DNA of 64,000 nt from Batillaria attramentaria (Eukaryota; Mollusca; Gastropoda; Batillariidae), in assembly GCA_018292915.2 (NCBI GenBank), contig JACVVK020000538.1, forward strand, positions 342,706-406,705, written 5' to 3'. Shown piece by piece: positions 28,890 through 41,944 of the stretch (its first letter is position 1; the number at the start of each line of letters is the position of its first letter). A program made the position numbers and the translations under genes. The notes beneath the pieces were generated by a model. The model did no database searches. It worked only from the letters and a program-made list of their open reading frames with translations, and was not told the DNA's origin.

Positions 28890-31800
28890 CATAAAGTGTG
28901 TCAAGAAAACGCCCATCTCCATTCAGAGCGTGTACCTTATGTGAAAACGTCCGTCTCCACTTGGAGGAGTGCATAAACCATGTCAACAAAACGTCCATCA
29001 TCATTCTTAAAAAACGCTCCATTTTAAGGAGTGCACAACGTATGTCGAGAAAATGCCCACTTCTATTTCAGAGTGTGTACAATATCTGAAAACGCATAAA
29101 TCATGTCAAGAAAACATCCAACATCATTCTAAAAAGCGCTCCATTTTAAGGAGCGCATAATGTATGTCGAGAAAATGCTCATTTCCATATCAGGGAGTGT
29201 GTACCATATCGGAAAACGCCCATCTCTCTTAAAAGGCGCGCATTGTTGATAACAAGAAAACATCCATCATTATTTCAAGGAGCCCTCCATTTTAAGGAGT
29301 GCATGACGTATGTCAAGAAAACGCCCGTCTCCATTTAAGGAGTGCATTACTCAAATCAAGAAAACGCCCATCACTTCAAAAAGCGCTCCATTTTAAGGAG
29401 TGCATAACGTGTGTCAAGAAAACGCCCATCTCCATTAAAGGAGTGCATAACTCATGTCAAGAACACGCCCATCATTTTAAAAAGCGCTCCATTTGGAGGA
29501 GTGCATAAACCATGTCAAGAAAACAAAAAAACATCCATAACAAGAAAACATCCATCATTATTTCAAGGAGCTCCATTTTAAGGAGTGCATAACGTGTGTC
29601 AAGAAAACGCCCATCTCCATTTAAGGAGTGCATAACTCGAGTCAAGAAAACGCCCATCACTTCAAAAAGCGCTCCATTTTAAGGAGTGCATAACGTGTGT
29701 CAAGAAAACGCCAATCTCCATTAAGGGAGTGCATAACTCATGTCAAGAAGACGCCCATCATTTTAAAAAGCACTCCATTTTAAGGAGTGCGTAACGTGTG
29801 TCATGAAAACACCCATCTCCATTGTGAGAGTGTACCTTATGTGAAAACGTCCGTCTCCATCTGGAGGAGTGCATAAATCATGTCAAGAAAACGTCCATCA
29901 TCATTCTAAAAAACGCTCCATTTTAAGGAGTGCATAACGTGTGTCAAGTAAACGCCCATCTCCATTAAGGGAGTGCATAACTCATAACTCATGTCAAGAA
30001 CACGCCGATCATATTAAAGAGCGCTCACTTTTAAGGAGTGCATAAAGTGTGTCAAGAAAACGCCCATCTCCATTCAGAGCGTGTACCTTATGTGAAAACG
30101 TCCGTATCCACTTGGAGGAATGCATAAACCATGTCAACAAAACGTCCATCATCATTCTTAAAAAACGCTCCATTTTAAGGAGTGCACAACGTATGTCGAG
30201 GAAATGCCCACCTCTATTTCAGAGTGTGTACCATATCTGAAAACGCATAAATCATGTTAAGAAGACATCCAACATCATTCTAAAAAGCGCTCCATTTTAA
30301 GGAGCGCATAATGTATGTCGACAAAAATGCTCATTTCCATATCGGGGAGTGTGTACCATATCTGAAAACGCCCATCTCTTTCAAGGCGCGCATAGTTGAT
30401 AACAAGAAAACATCCATCATTATTTCAAGGAGCCCTCCATTTTAAGGAGTGCATGACGTATGCCAAGAAAACGCCCATCTCCATTTAAGGAGTGCATAAC
30501 TCAAGTCAAGAAAACGCCCATCACTTCAAAGCTCTCCATTTTAAGGAGTGCATAACGTGTGTCAAGAAAACGCTCATCTCCATTAAGGGAGTGCATAACT
30601 CATGTCAAGAAGACGCCCATCATTTTAAAAAGCACTCCATTTTAAGGAGTGCGTAACGTGTGTCATGAAAACACCCATCTCCATTGAGTGCGTGTACCTT
30701 ATGGGAAAAGGAGTGCATGACGTATGTCAGAAAAACGCCCATCTCCATTTAAGGAGTGCATAACTCAAGTCAAAAAAACGCCCATCACTTAAAAAAGCGC
30801 TCCATTTTAAAGAGTGCATAACGTGTGTCAAGAAAACGCCCATCTCCATTAAAGGAGTGCATTACTCATGTCAAGAACACGCCCATCATTTTAAAAAGCG
30901 CTCCATTTCGAGGAGTGCATAAACCATGTCAAGAAAACAAAAAAAACATCCATAACAAGAAAACATCCATCATTATTTTAAGGAGCTCCATTTTAAGGAG
31001 TGCATAACGTGTGTCAAGAAAACGCCCATCTCCATTTAAGGAATGCAGAACTCAAGTCAAGAAAACGCCCATCACTTCAAAAAGCGCTCCATTTTAAGGA
31101 GTGCATAACGTGTGTCAACAAAACGCCCATCTCCATTAACGGAGTGCATAACTCACGTCAAGAAGACGCCCATCATTTTAAAAAGCACTCCCTTTTAAGG
31201 AGTGTGTAACGTGTGTCACGAAAACACCCATCTCCATTGAGAGCGTGTACCTTATGTGAAAACGTCCGTCTCCATCTGGAGGAGTGCATAAATCATGTCA
31301 AGAAAACGTCCATCATCATTCTAAAAAACGCTCCATTTTAAGGAGTGCATAACGTGTGTCAAGAAAACGCCCATCTCCATTAAGGGAGTGCATAACTCAT
31401 GTCAAGAAGACGCCCATCATTTTAAAAAGCACTCCCTTTTAAGGAGTGTGTAACGTGTGTCACGAAAACACCCATCTCCATTGAGAGCGTGTACCTTAGG
31501 TGAAAACGTCCGTCTCCATCTGGAGGAGTGCATAAATCATGTCAAGAAAACGTCCATCATCATTCTAAAAAACGCTCCATTTTAAGGAGTGCATAACGTG
31601 TGTCAAGAAAACGCCCATCTCCATTAAGGGAGTGCATAACTCATGTCAAGAAGACGCCCATCATTTTAAAAAGCGCTCACTTTTAAGGAGTGCATAAAGT
31701 GTGTCAAGAAAACGCCCATCTCCATTCAGAGTGTGTACCTTATGTGAAAACGTCCGTCTCCATTTGGAGGAGTGCATTAATCATCTCAAGGAAATGTCTA

Positions 31801-34080
31801 TCATCATTCTTAAAAAACGCTCCATTTTAAGGAGTGCACAACGTAGGTCGAGGAAATGCCCACCTCTATTTCAGAGTGTGTACCATATCTGAAAACGCAT
31901 AAATCATGTCATGAAAACGTCCAACATCATTCTAAAAAGCGCTTCATTTTAAGGAGCGCATAATGTATGTCGAGAAAATGCCCATTTCCATATCAGAGAG
32001 TGTGTACCATATCTGAAAACGCCCATCTCTTTCAAGGCGTGCATAGTTGATAACAAGAAAACATCTATCATTATTTCAAGGAGCCCTCCATTTTAAGGAG
32101 TGCATGACGTATGTCAAGAAAACGCCCATATCAATTTAAGAAGTGCATAACTCAAGTCAAGAAAACGCCCATCACTTCAAAAAGCGCTCCATTTTAAGGT
32201 GTGCATAACGTGTGTCAAGAAAACGCCCATCTCCATTAAGGGAGTGCATAACTCATGTCAAGAAGACGCCCATCATTTTAAAAAGCGCTCCATTTTAAGG
32301 AGTGCATAACGTGTGTCATGAAAACGCCCATCTCCATTCAGAGTGTGTACCTTATGTGAAAACGTCCGTCTCTATTTGGAGGAGTGCATAAATCATGTCA
32401 AGAAAACGTCCATCATCATTCTTAAAAAACGCTTCATTTTAAGGAGTGCACAACGTATGTCGAGGAAATGCCCACCTCTATTTCAGAGTGTGTACCATAT
32501 CTGAAAACGCATAAATCATGTCATGAAAACGTCCAACATCATTCTAAAAAGCGCTTCATTTTAAGGAGCGCATAATGTATGTCCAGAAAATACGCATTTC
32601 GATATCAGGGAGTGTGTACCATATCTGAAAACGCCCATCTCTTTCAAGGCGCGCATAGTTCATAACAAGAAAACATCCATCATTATTTCAAAGAGCCCTC
32701 CATTTTAAGGAGTGCATAATGTATGTCAAGAAAACGCCCATCTCCACTTCAAGGAGTGCGTAACTCAAGTCAAAAAAACGCCCATCACTTCAAAAGCGCT
32801 CCATTTTAAGGAGTGCATAACGTGTCAAGAAAACGCCCATCTCCATTTAAGGAGTGCATAACTCAAGTCAAGAAAACGCCCATCACTTCAAAAAGCGCTC
32901 CATTTTAAGGAGTGCATAACGTGTGTCAAGAAAACGCCCATCTCCATTAATGGAGTGCATAACTCATGTCAAGAAAACGCCCATCTCCATTGAGAGCGTG
33001 TACCTTATGTGAAAACGTCCGTCTCCATTTGAAGGAGTGCATAAATCATGTCAAGAAAACATCCATCATTCTAAATAGCGCTCCATTTTAAGGAGTGCAT
33101 AATGTATGTCGAGAAAATGCCTATCTCCACATCAGGGAGTGCGTAACTCAAGTCAAGAAAACGCCAATCACTTCAAAAGGCGCTCCATTTTAAGGAGTGC
33201 ATAACGTGTGTCAAGAAAACGCCCATCTCCATTAAGGGAGTGCATAACTCATGTCAAGAAAACGCCCATCTCCATTGAGAGCGTGTACCTTATGTGAAAA
33301 CGTCCGTCTCCATTTGAAGGAGTGCATAAATCATGTCAAGAAAACATCCATCATTCTAAATAGCGCTCCATTTTAAGGAGTGCATAATGTATGTCGAGAA
33401 AATGCCTATCTCCACATCAGGGAGTGCGTAACTCAAGTCAAGAAAACGCCCATCACTTCAAAAAGCGCTCCATTTTAAGGAGCGCATAACGTGTGTCAAG
33501 AAAACGCCCATTTCCATTAAAGGAGTGCATAACTCATGTCAAGAACACTCCCATCATTTTAAAAAGCGCTCCATTTGGAGGAGTGCATAAACCATGTCCA
33601 GAAAACAAGAAAACATCCATAACAAGAAAACATCCATCATTATTTGAAGGAGCTCCATTTTAAGCAGTGCATAACGTGTGTCAAGAAAACGCCCATATCC
33701 ATTTAAGGAGTGCATAACTCAAGTCAAGAAAACGCCCATCACTTCAAAAAGCGCTCCATTTTAAGGAGTGCATAACGTGTGTCAAGAAAACGCCAATCTC
33801 CATTAAGGGAGTGCATAACTCATGTCAAGAAGACGTCCATCATTTTAAAAAGCGCTCCATTTTAAAGAGTGCATAAAGTGTGTCAAGAAAACGCCCATCT
33901 CCATTCAGAGTGTGTACCTTATGTGAAAACGTCCGTCTCCATTTGGAGGAGTGCATAAATCATGTCAAGAAAACGTCCATCATCATTCTTAAAAAAACGC
34001 TCCATTTTAAGGAGTGCATAACGTACGTCGAGAAAATGCCCACCTCCATTTCAGAGAGTGTGTACCATATCTGAAAACGC
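28890..34080 (+). repeat. Shorter higher-order repeats in the array's right part
   Basis: A diagnostic block (GTCCGTCTCCA-TTGGAGGAGTGCAT followed by an ATCATTCTTAAAAAACGCTCC unit) recurs near 28.9, 30.05, 31.7, 32.3 and 33.9 kb. Local duplications of 254 bp (31239/31493) and 285 bp (32991/33276) are visible. An odd insert with AAACAAAAAAACATCC recurs at about 29.51 and 30.93 kb, with a variant at 33.59 kb. Confidence 0.75.
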
Positions 34081-37000
34081 ATACATCATGTCAAGAAAAC
34101 GCCAATCATCATTCTAAAAAGCACTCCATTTTAAGGAGTGCATAATGTATGTCCAGAAAATGCCCATTTCCATATCAGGGAGTGTGTACCATATCTGAAA
34201 ACGCCCATCTCTCTTTCAAGGCGCGCATACTTGTTAACGAGAAAACATCCATCATTATTTCAAGGAGCCCTCCATTTTAAGTAGTGCATGACGTATGTCA
34301 AGAAAACGCCCATCTGCACTTCAAGGAGTGCGTAACTCAAGTCAAAAAAACGCCCATCACTTCAAAAGCGCTCCATTTTAAGGAGTGCATAACGTGTGTC
34401 AAGAAAACGCCCATCTCCATTTAAGGAGGGCATAACTCATGTCAAAAAACATCCATTATTTTAAAAAGCACTCCATCTTAAGGAGTGCATAACGTGTGTC
34501 ATGAAAACACCCATCTCCATTGAGAGTGTGTACCTTACGTGAAAACGTCCGTCTCCATCTGGAGGAGTGCATAAATCATGTCAAGAAAACGTCCATCATC
34601 ATTCTAAAAAGCACTCCTTTTTAAGGAGTGTATGTCGAGAAAATGCCCATCTCCATTTCAAGGAGTGTGTATCATATCTGAAAATGCCCATCTCTCTTTC
34701 AAGGTGCGCAAATAGTTGATAACAAGAAAACATCCATCACTATTTCAAGGAGCCCTCCATTTTAAGGAGTGCATGGCGTATGTCAAGAAAACGCCCATCT
34801 CTACTTCAAGGAGTGCGTAACTCAAGTCAAGAAAACGCCCATCACTTCAAAAGCGCTCCATTTTAAGGAGTGCATAACGTGTGTCAAGAAAACGCCCATC
34901 TCCATTTAAGGAGGGCATAACTCATGTCAAGAAATCATCCATCATTTTAAAAAGCACTCCATTTTAAGGAGTGCATAACGTGTGTCATGAAAACACCCAT
35001 CTCCATTGAGGGTGTGTACCTTACGTGAAAACTTCCGTCTCCATCTGGTGCATGACGTATGTCAAGAAACGCCCATCTCTACTTCAAGGAGTGCGTAACT
35101 CAAGTCAAGAAAACGCCCATCACTTCAAAAGCGCTCCATTTTAATGAGTGCTTAACGTGTGTCAAAAAAACGCCCATCTAAATTAAAGGAGTGCATAACT
35201 CATGTCAACAAAACGCCCATCATTTCAAAAAGCGCTCCATCTTAAGGAGTGCATAGCATGTGTCAAGAAAACGCCCATGTCCATTCAGAGTGTGTACCTT
35301 ATGTGAAAACGTCCGTCTCCATTTGAATGAGTGCATAAATCATGTCAAGAAAACGTCCATCATCATTGTAAAAAGCGCTCCATTTTAAGAAGTGCATAAT
35401 GTATGTCGAGAAAATGCCCATCTCCATTTCGAGGAGCGTATACCTTATCTGAAAACGCCCATCTCTCTTTCAAGGTGCGCATAGTTGATAACAAGATCAT
35501 TACTTCAAGGAGCACTCCATTTTTAGGAGTGCATAACGTATGTCACGAAAACGCCCATCTCCATTAAAGGAGTGCATAACTCATGTCAAGAAAACGCCCA
35601 TCACTTCAAAAAACGCTCCATTTTAAGCTGTGCATAACGTGTGTCAAGAAAACGCCCATGTCCATTCAGAGTGCGTACCTTATGTGAAAACGTCCGTCTC
35701 AATTTGAAGGAGTGCACAAATCATGTCAAGAAAACGTCAAGAAAACGCCCATCTCCATAATAGGAGTTCATAATTCATGTCAAGAAAATGCCCATCATTT
35801 TAAAATTTTGTCTTTCAAGGTGCGCATAGTTGTTAAGAAGAAAACGTCCATCATTATTTCAAGGAGCGCTCCATTTTAAGGAGTGCATAACGTATGTCAA
35901 GAAAACGCCCATCTCCATTTCAAGGAGTGCGCCCATCACTTCAAAAAGCGCTCCATTTTAAGGAGTGCATAACGTGTGTCAAGAAAACTCCCATCTCCAT
36001 TAAAGGAGTGCATAACTCATGTCAAGAAAACGCCCATCATTTTAAAACGCGCTCCATTTTAAGGAGTGCATAACGTGTGTCAAGAAAACGCCCATGTCCA
36101 TTTCACGGAGCGTATACCATATGTGAAAACGCCCATCTCCATTTCAAGATGCGCATAATTGATATCAAGAAAACAACCATCGTTATTTCAAGGAGCGCTC
36201 CATTTTAAGGAGTGCATAACGTATGTCAAGAAAACGCCCACCCCCATTTCAAGGAGTGTATAACTCATGTCAAGAAAACGACCATCATTTTAAAAAGCAC
36301 TCCATTTTAAGGAGTGCATAACGTGTGTCAAGAAAACGCCCATCTCCATTAAAGGAGTGCATAACTCAAGTCAAGAAAACGCCCATCACTTCAAAAACTG
36401 CTCCATTTTAAGGAGTGCATAACTCATGTCAAGAAAACGTCCATCATTTTAAAAAGCGCTTTATTTTAAGCAGGGCATAACGTGTGTCAAGAAAACGCCC
36501 ATCTCCATTCAGAGTGTGAACCTTATGTGAAAACGTCCGTCTCCATTAGAAGGAGTGCGTAACTCATTTCAAGAAAACGTCCATCATCATTCTAAAAAGC
36601 GCTGCATTCTAAGGAGTGCATAATGTATGTCGAGAAAATGCCCATCTCCATTTCAGGGAGTGTGTACCATATCTGAAAACGCCCATCTCCATTTCAAGGT
36701 GCGCATAGTTGACAACAAGAAAACGTCCATCATTATTTCATGGAGCGCTCCATTTTAAGGAGTGTATAACGTATGTCACGAAAACACCCATCTCCACTTC
36801 AAAGAGTGCGTAACTCAAGTCAAGAAAACGCACATCACTTCAAAAACTGCTCCATTTTAAGGAGTGCATAACTCGTGTCAAGAAAACGCCCATCATTTTA
36901 AAAACCGCTCCATTTTAAGGAGGGCATAACGTGTGTCAAGAAAACGCCCATCTCCATTCAGAGTGTGAACCTTATGTGAAAACGTCCGTCTCCATTTGAA

Positions 37001-37639
37001 GGAGTGCATAAATCATATCAAGAAAACGTCTATCATCATTCTAAAAAGCGCTCCATTTTAAGGAGTGCATAATGTATGTCGAGAAAACGCCCATGTGCAT
37101 TTCACGGAACGTATACCATATGTGAAAACGCCCATCTCCATTTCAAGATGCGCATAATTGATGTCAAGAAAACGACCATCGTTATTTCAAGAAGCACTCC
37201 ATTTTAAGGAGTGCATAACGTATGACAAAAAAAACGCCCATCTGCATTTCAAGGAGTGTACAACTGATGTCAAAAACACGCCCATCATTTCAAAAAGCGC
37301 TCCATTTTAAGGAGTGCATAACGTGTGTCAAGAAAACGCCCATCTCCATTCAGAGTGTGTACCTTATGTGAAAACGACCGTCTCCAATTGAAGGAGTGCA
37401 TAAATCATGTCAAGAAAACGTCCATCATTAATCTATAAAGTGCTCCATTTTAAGAAGTGCATAACGTATGTCGAGAAAACGCCCATCTCCATTTTAGGGA
37501 GTGTCTACCATATCTGAAAACGCCCATCTCCCTTTCAAGGTGCGCATAGTTGATATCCATAAAACGTCGATCATTATTTCAAGGAGCGCTCAATTTTAAG
37601 GAGTGCATACTGAAGTCAAGAAAACGGCCATCATAATTC

Positions 37640-37832
37640 TAACAAGGAGGAACGGCCCCGTCCTACAAAGTTGTTTCTCCAAACTTCATTTTATTTTGTC
37701 TGTTTTTTTGTTATTGTTGCCGGTTCTCCCCTCTCCAAGTTCTACCAATGGCACTAGATCCTCTTCGACCTCGACCGATTAGCCACGTGACTGGGGGTGG
37801 GGCCGGGTGGGGGAAGAAGGGAGAGAGAGAGA
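37640..37832. other. Array edge and purine-rich spacer
   Basis: The satellite breaks off at ATTCTAACAAGGAGG. The next 190 bp are unique sequence ending in a G-rich stretch GGGGTGGGGCCGGGTGGGGG and (GA)n. Degenerate monomers reappear at 38205. Confidence 0.6.
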
Positions 37833-37992
37833 GGGTGGGTGGGTGTTTATGAGTTTAACGTCCTTTTCCACCACATAAGGGTGATATCAAAGACGGGGCA
37901 ACGAGAAAAAGGCCAGCACAAATATTTGGCCCTAGCGGCCGGGATTCGAACTCTCGGCCCAACGCTATACCATTCGGCCACCCTGGCTCCCC
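37833..37992 (-). mobile_element. SINE-A copy 3
   Basis: Minus-strand copy: the tail GGGTGGGTGGGTGTTTATGAG and body are intact, and the head CGGGATTCGAACTC ... ACCATTCGGCCACCC is slightly shortened around the anticodon arm. It lies in the break at the right end of the satellite. Confidence 0.85.
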
Positions 37993-38066
37993 AGAGAGAG
38001 AGAGAGAGAGAGACGTCAGTTCCGTGAACTAAACAGTCATTTGACGTCAGCCTCAGGCAGGTCGTC

Positions 38067-38115
<49 letters not shown>
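37993..38115. repeat. (GA)n runs around a duplicated ~80-bp unit
   Basis: Two (GA)n runs (37993-38013 and 38069-38115) are each followed by TGACGTCA-containing sequence with AGTTCCGTGAACTAAAC or AATTCCATGAACTAAAC. This is a local tandem duplication of the run plus its flank. Confidence 0.75.
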
Positions 38116-38119
<4 letters not shown>

Positions 38120-38204
38120 GTCAATTCCATGAACTAAACTTTTGACGTCAGCCTCTAGCACTGAGATCGTCTGAGGATGCTTGTTCAGGAAATCTATTTC
38201 AAAG

Positions 38205-38600
38205 TGTAAAGATGTCAAGAAAGCGCTATCTGCATTTGAAGGGGTGCATAACTGAGGCCAAGCAAACGCCCACTTCAGTTGAATGAACATATCCTTATAT
38301 CAATTAAACTGCAGCCCCCCCCCCCCCCCCTGCAAATATCAAGAAAATACCCAATTCAAAGCGTGCAAATGCCAGTAGAGCCTCCCACCTACACAAAAAG
38401 GGAACTCCATTTGAAGGAGTGCACAACTCAAGAACACGCCCACCTCTGTTCAAGGTGTAAAAAGAAAAAAAAAAAGAAAAGCTTTCCCCACCCACTATAC
38501 CTTAAGGAGTGCACGTCAAGAACACATCTCCATTTCAAGGAGAACAAGAAAACGCCCCCCCCCCCCCCCTTCTCGGAGTGTGTATGTCATTTTCACCAAA
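38205..38600 (+). repeat. Decayed satellite outliers
   Basis: Recognisable but diverged monomer pieces appear (GATGTCAAGAAAGCGC, TTGAAGGGGTGCATAACTG, CATTTGAAGGAGTGCACAAC, CCATTTCAAGGAG). They are broken up by C runs (38316-38331, 38557-38570) and an A/G tract. The satellite once reached at least this far. Confidence 0.75.
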
Positions 38601-38764
38601 CAAACAATTGCCACGTACCCTCTCTGTAGACATTTTCAAGTCAAAACTAAATTATACACCTCACCTGTCATCCTGCTCAGTAGCTTCAGCTGATAACATT
38701 GTATTGTATGGGGTCTAACTGTTAGCTAGTCTAAATCAGTATACAATAGTCCATGCTTTTTAGG

Positions 38765-40460
38765 TTTGTTGGACGAATAGAATTATATAATCAATGGGTA
38801 AAAGGATATGTCGAGCACACTGGACTCTCTTCATCAGCAGCAAGCGCGCAAAACGGTGAAGGCTGTTCGTGGATGCAGCAAATCACGATGGCAGTCGCTA
38901 TACATGGCTGGGGAAAGAGTACATGGATGTGCCTAGGTATGCTTAATCAGTTTTAAGCTACGAGACCACAGCACAAAATAAAGAAAGGAAGAGCAATACT
39001 CGCATTTCACTTAGACTAATATCAGAACTGATCAGAAGTATGAGCAGTACATTCATTATGAATTAAAAAAAAAATCAGCTGTGATGCATGTTTCATAGTC
39101 ACAAAAATAAGGAACATTACCATTATATATGACCATACTTAAATACTGTTATGAGAGAAAGGATATATAGCCAAGTTCTGAACTGTTCTTGGGGGAACCA
39201 TTAGGCACGACCTCCCTCAGCAAGTCGGCTGAAAAAGAAAATGGTACATGAATACATGTAGCTTTCATACAACACACTACAAGACTACACACAATTACAA
39301 TAAATATCAGAGAAAGAGGCAAACTGATTGGAGGATTTATCATTATAATATGATTATTTCACATTATAATGGTGCTTACACATCCCAATGAGTAAAGCAG
39401 ACAAAATCCATATTTAAAAAAAAAATCCACACGAGTTTTCCATTTGCTGGATAAATTATGTTTTTACTGAAATTATGCACCCCGGGTAAAAAGATATATA
39501 CCGCAAGCAAATCAGATCGTCTTCATCAGCAGCATGTGATGCATCTGCCCGTCTCGCATCTGAAACATACTCAAATGATGTCACACGTTATCACATGAAT
39601 ACATGCAGCTCTCATACAAACACACCACAAGACTACACACAATTACAAATACATGTCAGAGAAAGAGGCAATGTTATTGGAGGATTTATCATTATAAGGG
39701 TGTGTGGGCGTTTGGGGGTTTAACGTCCTTTTCCACCACATACGGGTGATTTCAAAGACGGGGCAACGAGAAAAAAGCCGGCACAAATATTCGGCCCCAG
39801 CCGGGATACGAACTCACGACCCGAGCATTGGAAGCCCAACGCTCTACCATTCGGCCACCCCGGCTCCCCATTTATCGTTATAAAATAATTATTTCACATT
39901 ATAATGGTGCTTACACATCCCAATGACTAAAGCACAAAAAAAATCCACCCGAGTTTTCCATTTGCTGGATGAACTATGTTTTTAATGAAATTATGCACAC
40001 CGGGTAAAAGGATATACGGCAAGCAAATCAGATCGTCTTCATCAGCAGCATGTGGCAAATCTGCCAGTCTCGCATCTGAAACATACTCAAATGATATCAC
40101 ACATTAGCACATGAATACATGCAGCTTCCATACAACACACCACAAGTCTACACACAATTACACTAAATGTCGGAGTAAGAGGCAAATTGATTGGAGGATT
40201 TATCATTATACAATATTTCACATTATAATGGTGTTTACACATCCCAATGAATAAAGCAAACAAAATTCTTATTTTTAAGAAAAATCCTGTTGAACACAAT
40301 ACAGAGTTTTCTATTTGCTGTATGAATTATGTTTTTAATGAAATTATGCACACCGGGTAAAAGGATATACGGCAAGCAAATCAGGTCGTCTTCATCAGCA
40401 GCATGTGGCAAATCTGCATCTGAATCTGCATCTGAAACATACTCAAATAATATCAAACAT
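38765..40460 (+). repeat. ~350-bp tandem repeat, about 5 copies, split by a SINE
   Basis: The anchor CTTCATCAGCAGCA occurs at 38829, 39521, 40037 and 40390, with a diverged unit near 39165. After removing the SINE at 39697-39869 the spacing is about 340-355 bp. Shared blocks are GGTAAAAGGATATACGGCAAG, ACACACCACAAGACTACAC and GGAGGATTTATCATTATA. No coding function was recognised. Confidence 0.85.
39697..39869 (-). mobile_element. SINE-A copy 4 with 13-bp TSD
   Basis: Full-length minus-strand copy inserted inside a unit of the 350-bp repeat. It is flanked by ATTTATCATTATA (39684-39696) and ATTTATCGTTATA (39870-39882). B box GGATACGAACTC; A-box region CTACCATTCGGCCAC. Confidence 0.92.
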
Positions 40461-40760
40461 TAGTACATGTGTATGTATGCTCAGTGAAGACATGCATTAA
40501 GGAGACTGCAGTTTAAATGGCATATCATTGAGAATTGCTGTATTAAACCACCAAATGACAGTAATTATTGTAAACATGTAAATGCAAATAAGTGCCACAC
40601 ACTAATTCACATAATACATGTATCAAACATTAGCTATTCATAACCATTGGCACATGTGGTGCACATGTAACTGAGAGGGCAACACAGATGAAATACAAAT
40701 AACGTAGCCCACTCCTTATCATTGGCAGCACAGCCATGACTGAAAGAGTGAATTACAAGA

Positions 40761-41268
40761 TTTTTTTTTTTTTTTTTTTTGCTGCCCCAACTCTTTGCCG
40801 GCTCCAGTGGTATTCCTCCCTGGTAATGGGTGGAATCCACGGAGGGCTCGGAAGTTGGGGCAATTTTTTACTATGCATGATGATGGAGATGAGGATGATG
40901 GTATGATGATGCTATGGAGGTCCGTGTGGTTTGGGACTGCGGGTCAGGGCCGCATTCCACGCTTCCTGTCATAAATATCCCGGCATTAACCAGGCCCGGG
41001 AACTACGGCACCTGCGGAGCCGGCCGTTTAATCATCCACGCCATAAGACGTGTCATACCAAGGGCTAGGGAAGCACCCCCAAAGTCGCACCCGTGAAGTG
41101 GGTGAAGCTCGGCTGTGTGGCAACAGCCTCCCCATTGGGCCCATAGCAAACCCGCTCTGGGTAGGAGCCGACTTGGGTAGGAAAATTCCGCTTGCCTCGG
41201 TTGGGACTCGAACCCGGGTCTCCCGGTCCATAGTCCGAAGTGCTAACCACTACACTACGGGGGTCGGT
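40761..41268 (-). mobile_element. SINE-B copy 2 with 9-bp TSD
   Basis: Full-length minus-strand copy: poly(T) at 40761-40780 is the A tail, and the head GTGTAGTGGTTAGCACTTCGG with B box GGTTCGAGTCCC ends at 41268. ATTACAAGA flanks it at 40752-40760 and 41269-41277. Confidence 0.9.
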
Positions 41269-41284
41269 ATTACAAGAAAAATTA

Positions 41285-41580
41285 CAAGGGAACCAGCTCG
41301 TATGGGACAGGCTGCTAGAAAAGTAGAAATGGAAATTCCTCAGTTGCCCCTGGTGACAATATCCCTGGAATATAGTTGGAAGAAAAACAGACCCAAACAC
41401 TAAACAAACATTGGAGAAACTGGTCAGAAATGGGGTGCACCGCATATGGGCTTTTCCAAGCGCAGAGAAGCCACCCTGAACTGAACAGAACGGAACTGAC
41501 CTCCCTCCAGTACCAGACTTGCAGAATGCAAGATTAAGGTGAACGAACCGATGGAGGCAGAAACGAGAGCAAGTGCAGAA
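41285..41580 (+). repeat. Dispersed repeat family E, copy 2
   Basis: Ordered matches to 10995-11420: GGAAATTCCTCAGTTGCC, ATAGTTGGAAGAAAAACAG, GAACGAACCGATGGAGGCAG. The element type is unknown. Confidence 0.5.
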
Positions 41581-41944
41581 ATCGGTGACTAGTGTCAGTA
41601 CCCGTCACTCCAAGCCTGTACACCTGGGATACTCTGCTTCTCAGCGCAACAGCCCAAGCCATCTAATGAAAGTTCTCGTTCCCCATAGCCCTGTACCGGA
41701 ACCATTCTCAACAAAGTGGAGTTAAACCAATGCTGCAGATGTTTTGTTTACCATCAGTGCTTATTAGTGACTACCTGTTTGATTGAACGTGCTTTGTGCA
41801 GCACTAAATGTACTGCTACTGCGACTGTTTGTTTTTGTTTTGTTTTTTTCTAAAATCAGCAAGAGGGTTTCTGGCTCAATTCATCCGAGGAAGAAATTAA
41901 TCAATGCACACACATGGCCGAGTTCTTGCTCCGCTAGCTGCATT

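Larger units (their letters stand above)
20862..37640 (+). repeat. 16.8-kb minisatellite array of 43/58-bp monomers
   Basis: Every unit opens with GTCAAGAAAACGCCCATC or a close variant and closes with GGAGTGCATAAC. The long monomer is 58 bp and includes AAAAAGCGCTCCATTTTAAGG; the short one (43 bp) equals the long one minus about 15 bp (ATTTTAAAAAGCGC region). A long-short dimer is 101 bp, as at 29383 to 29484. Further ~41-bp variants end GTGTACCTTAT or begin GTGAAAACGTCCGTC. I estimate over 300 monomers. GGAGCGCTCC inside many units is a perfect palindrome. Small ORFs (60-90 codons) recur in step with the repeat and are not genes. No function is known to me. Confidence 0.97.

Noticed and set aside
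21537..34074. Many 60-90-codon ORFs with CxxC-like patterns (for example MSRKRPSPFRVCTLCENVRL)
   Set aside because: They recur in step with satellite copies, change length with single-base indels and are open only by chance; the Cys pattern is a by-product of the repeat.
20862..37640. CRISPR array
   Set aside because: Units are contiguous and related end to end without unique spacers, and the sequence is eukaryotic.
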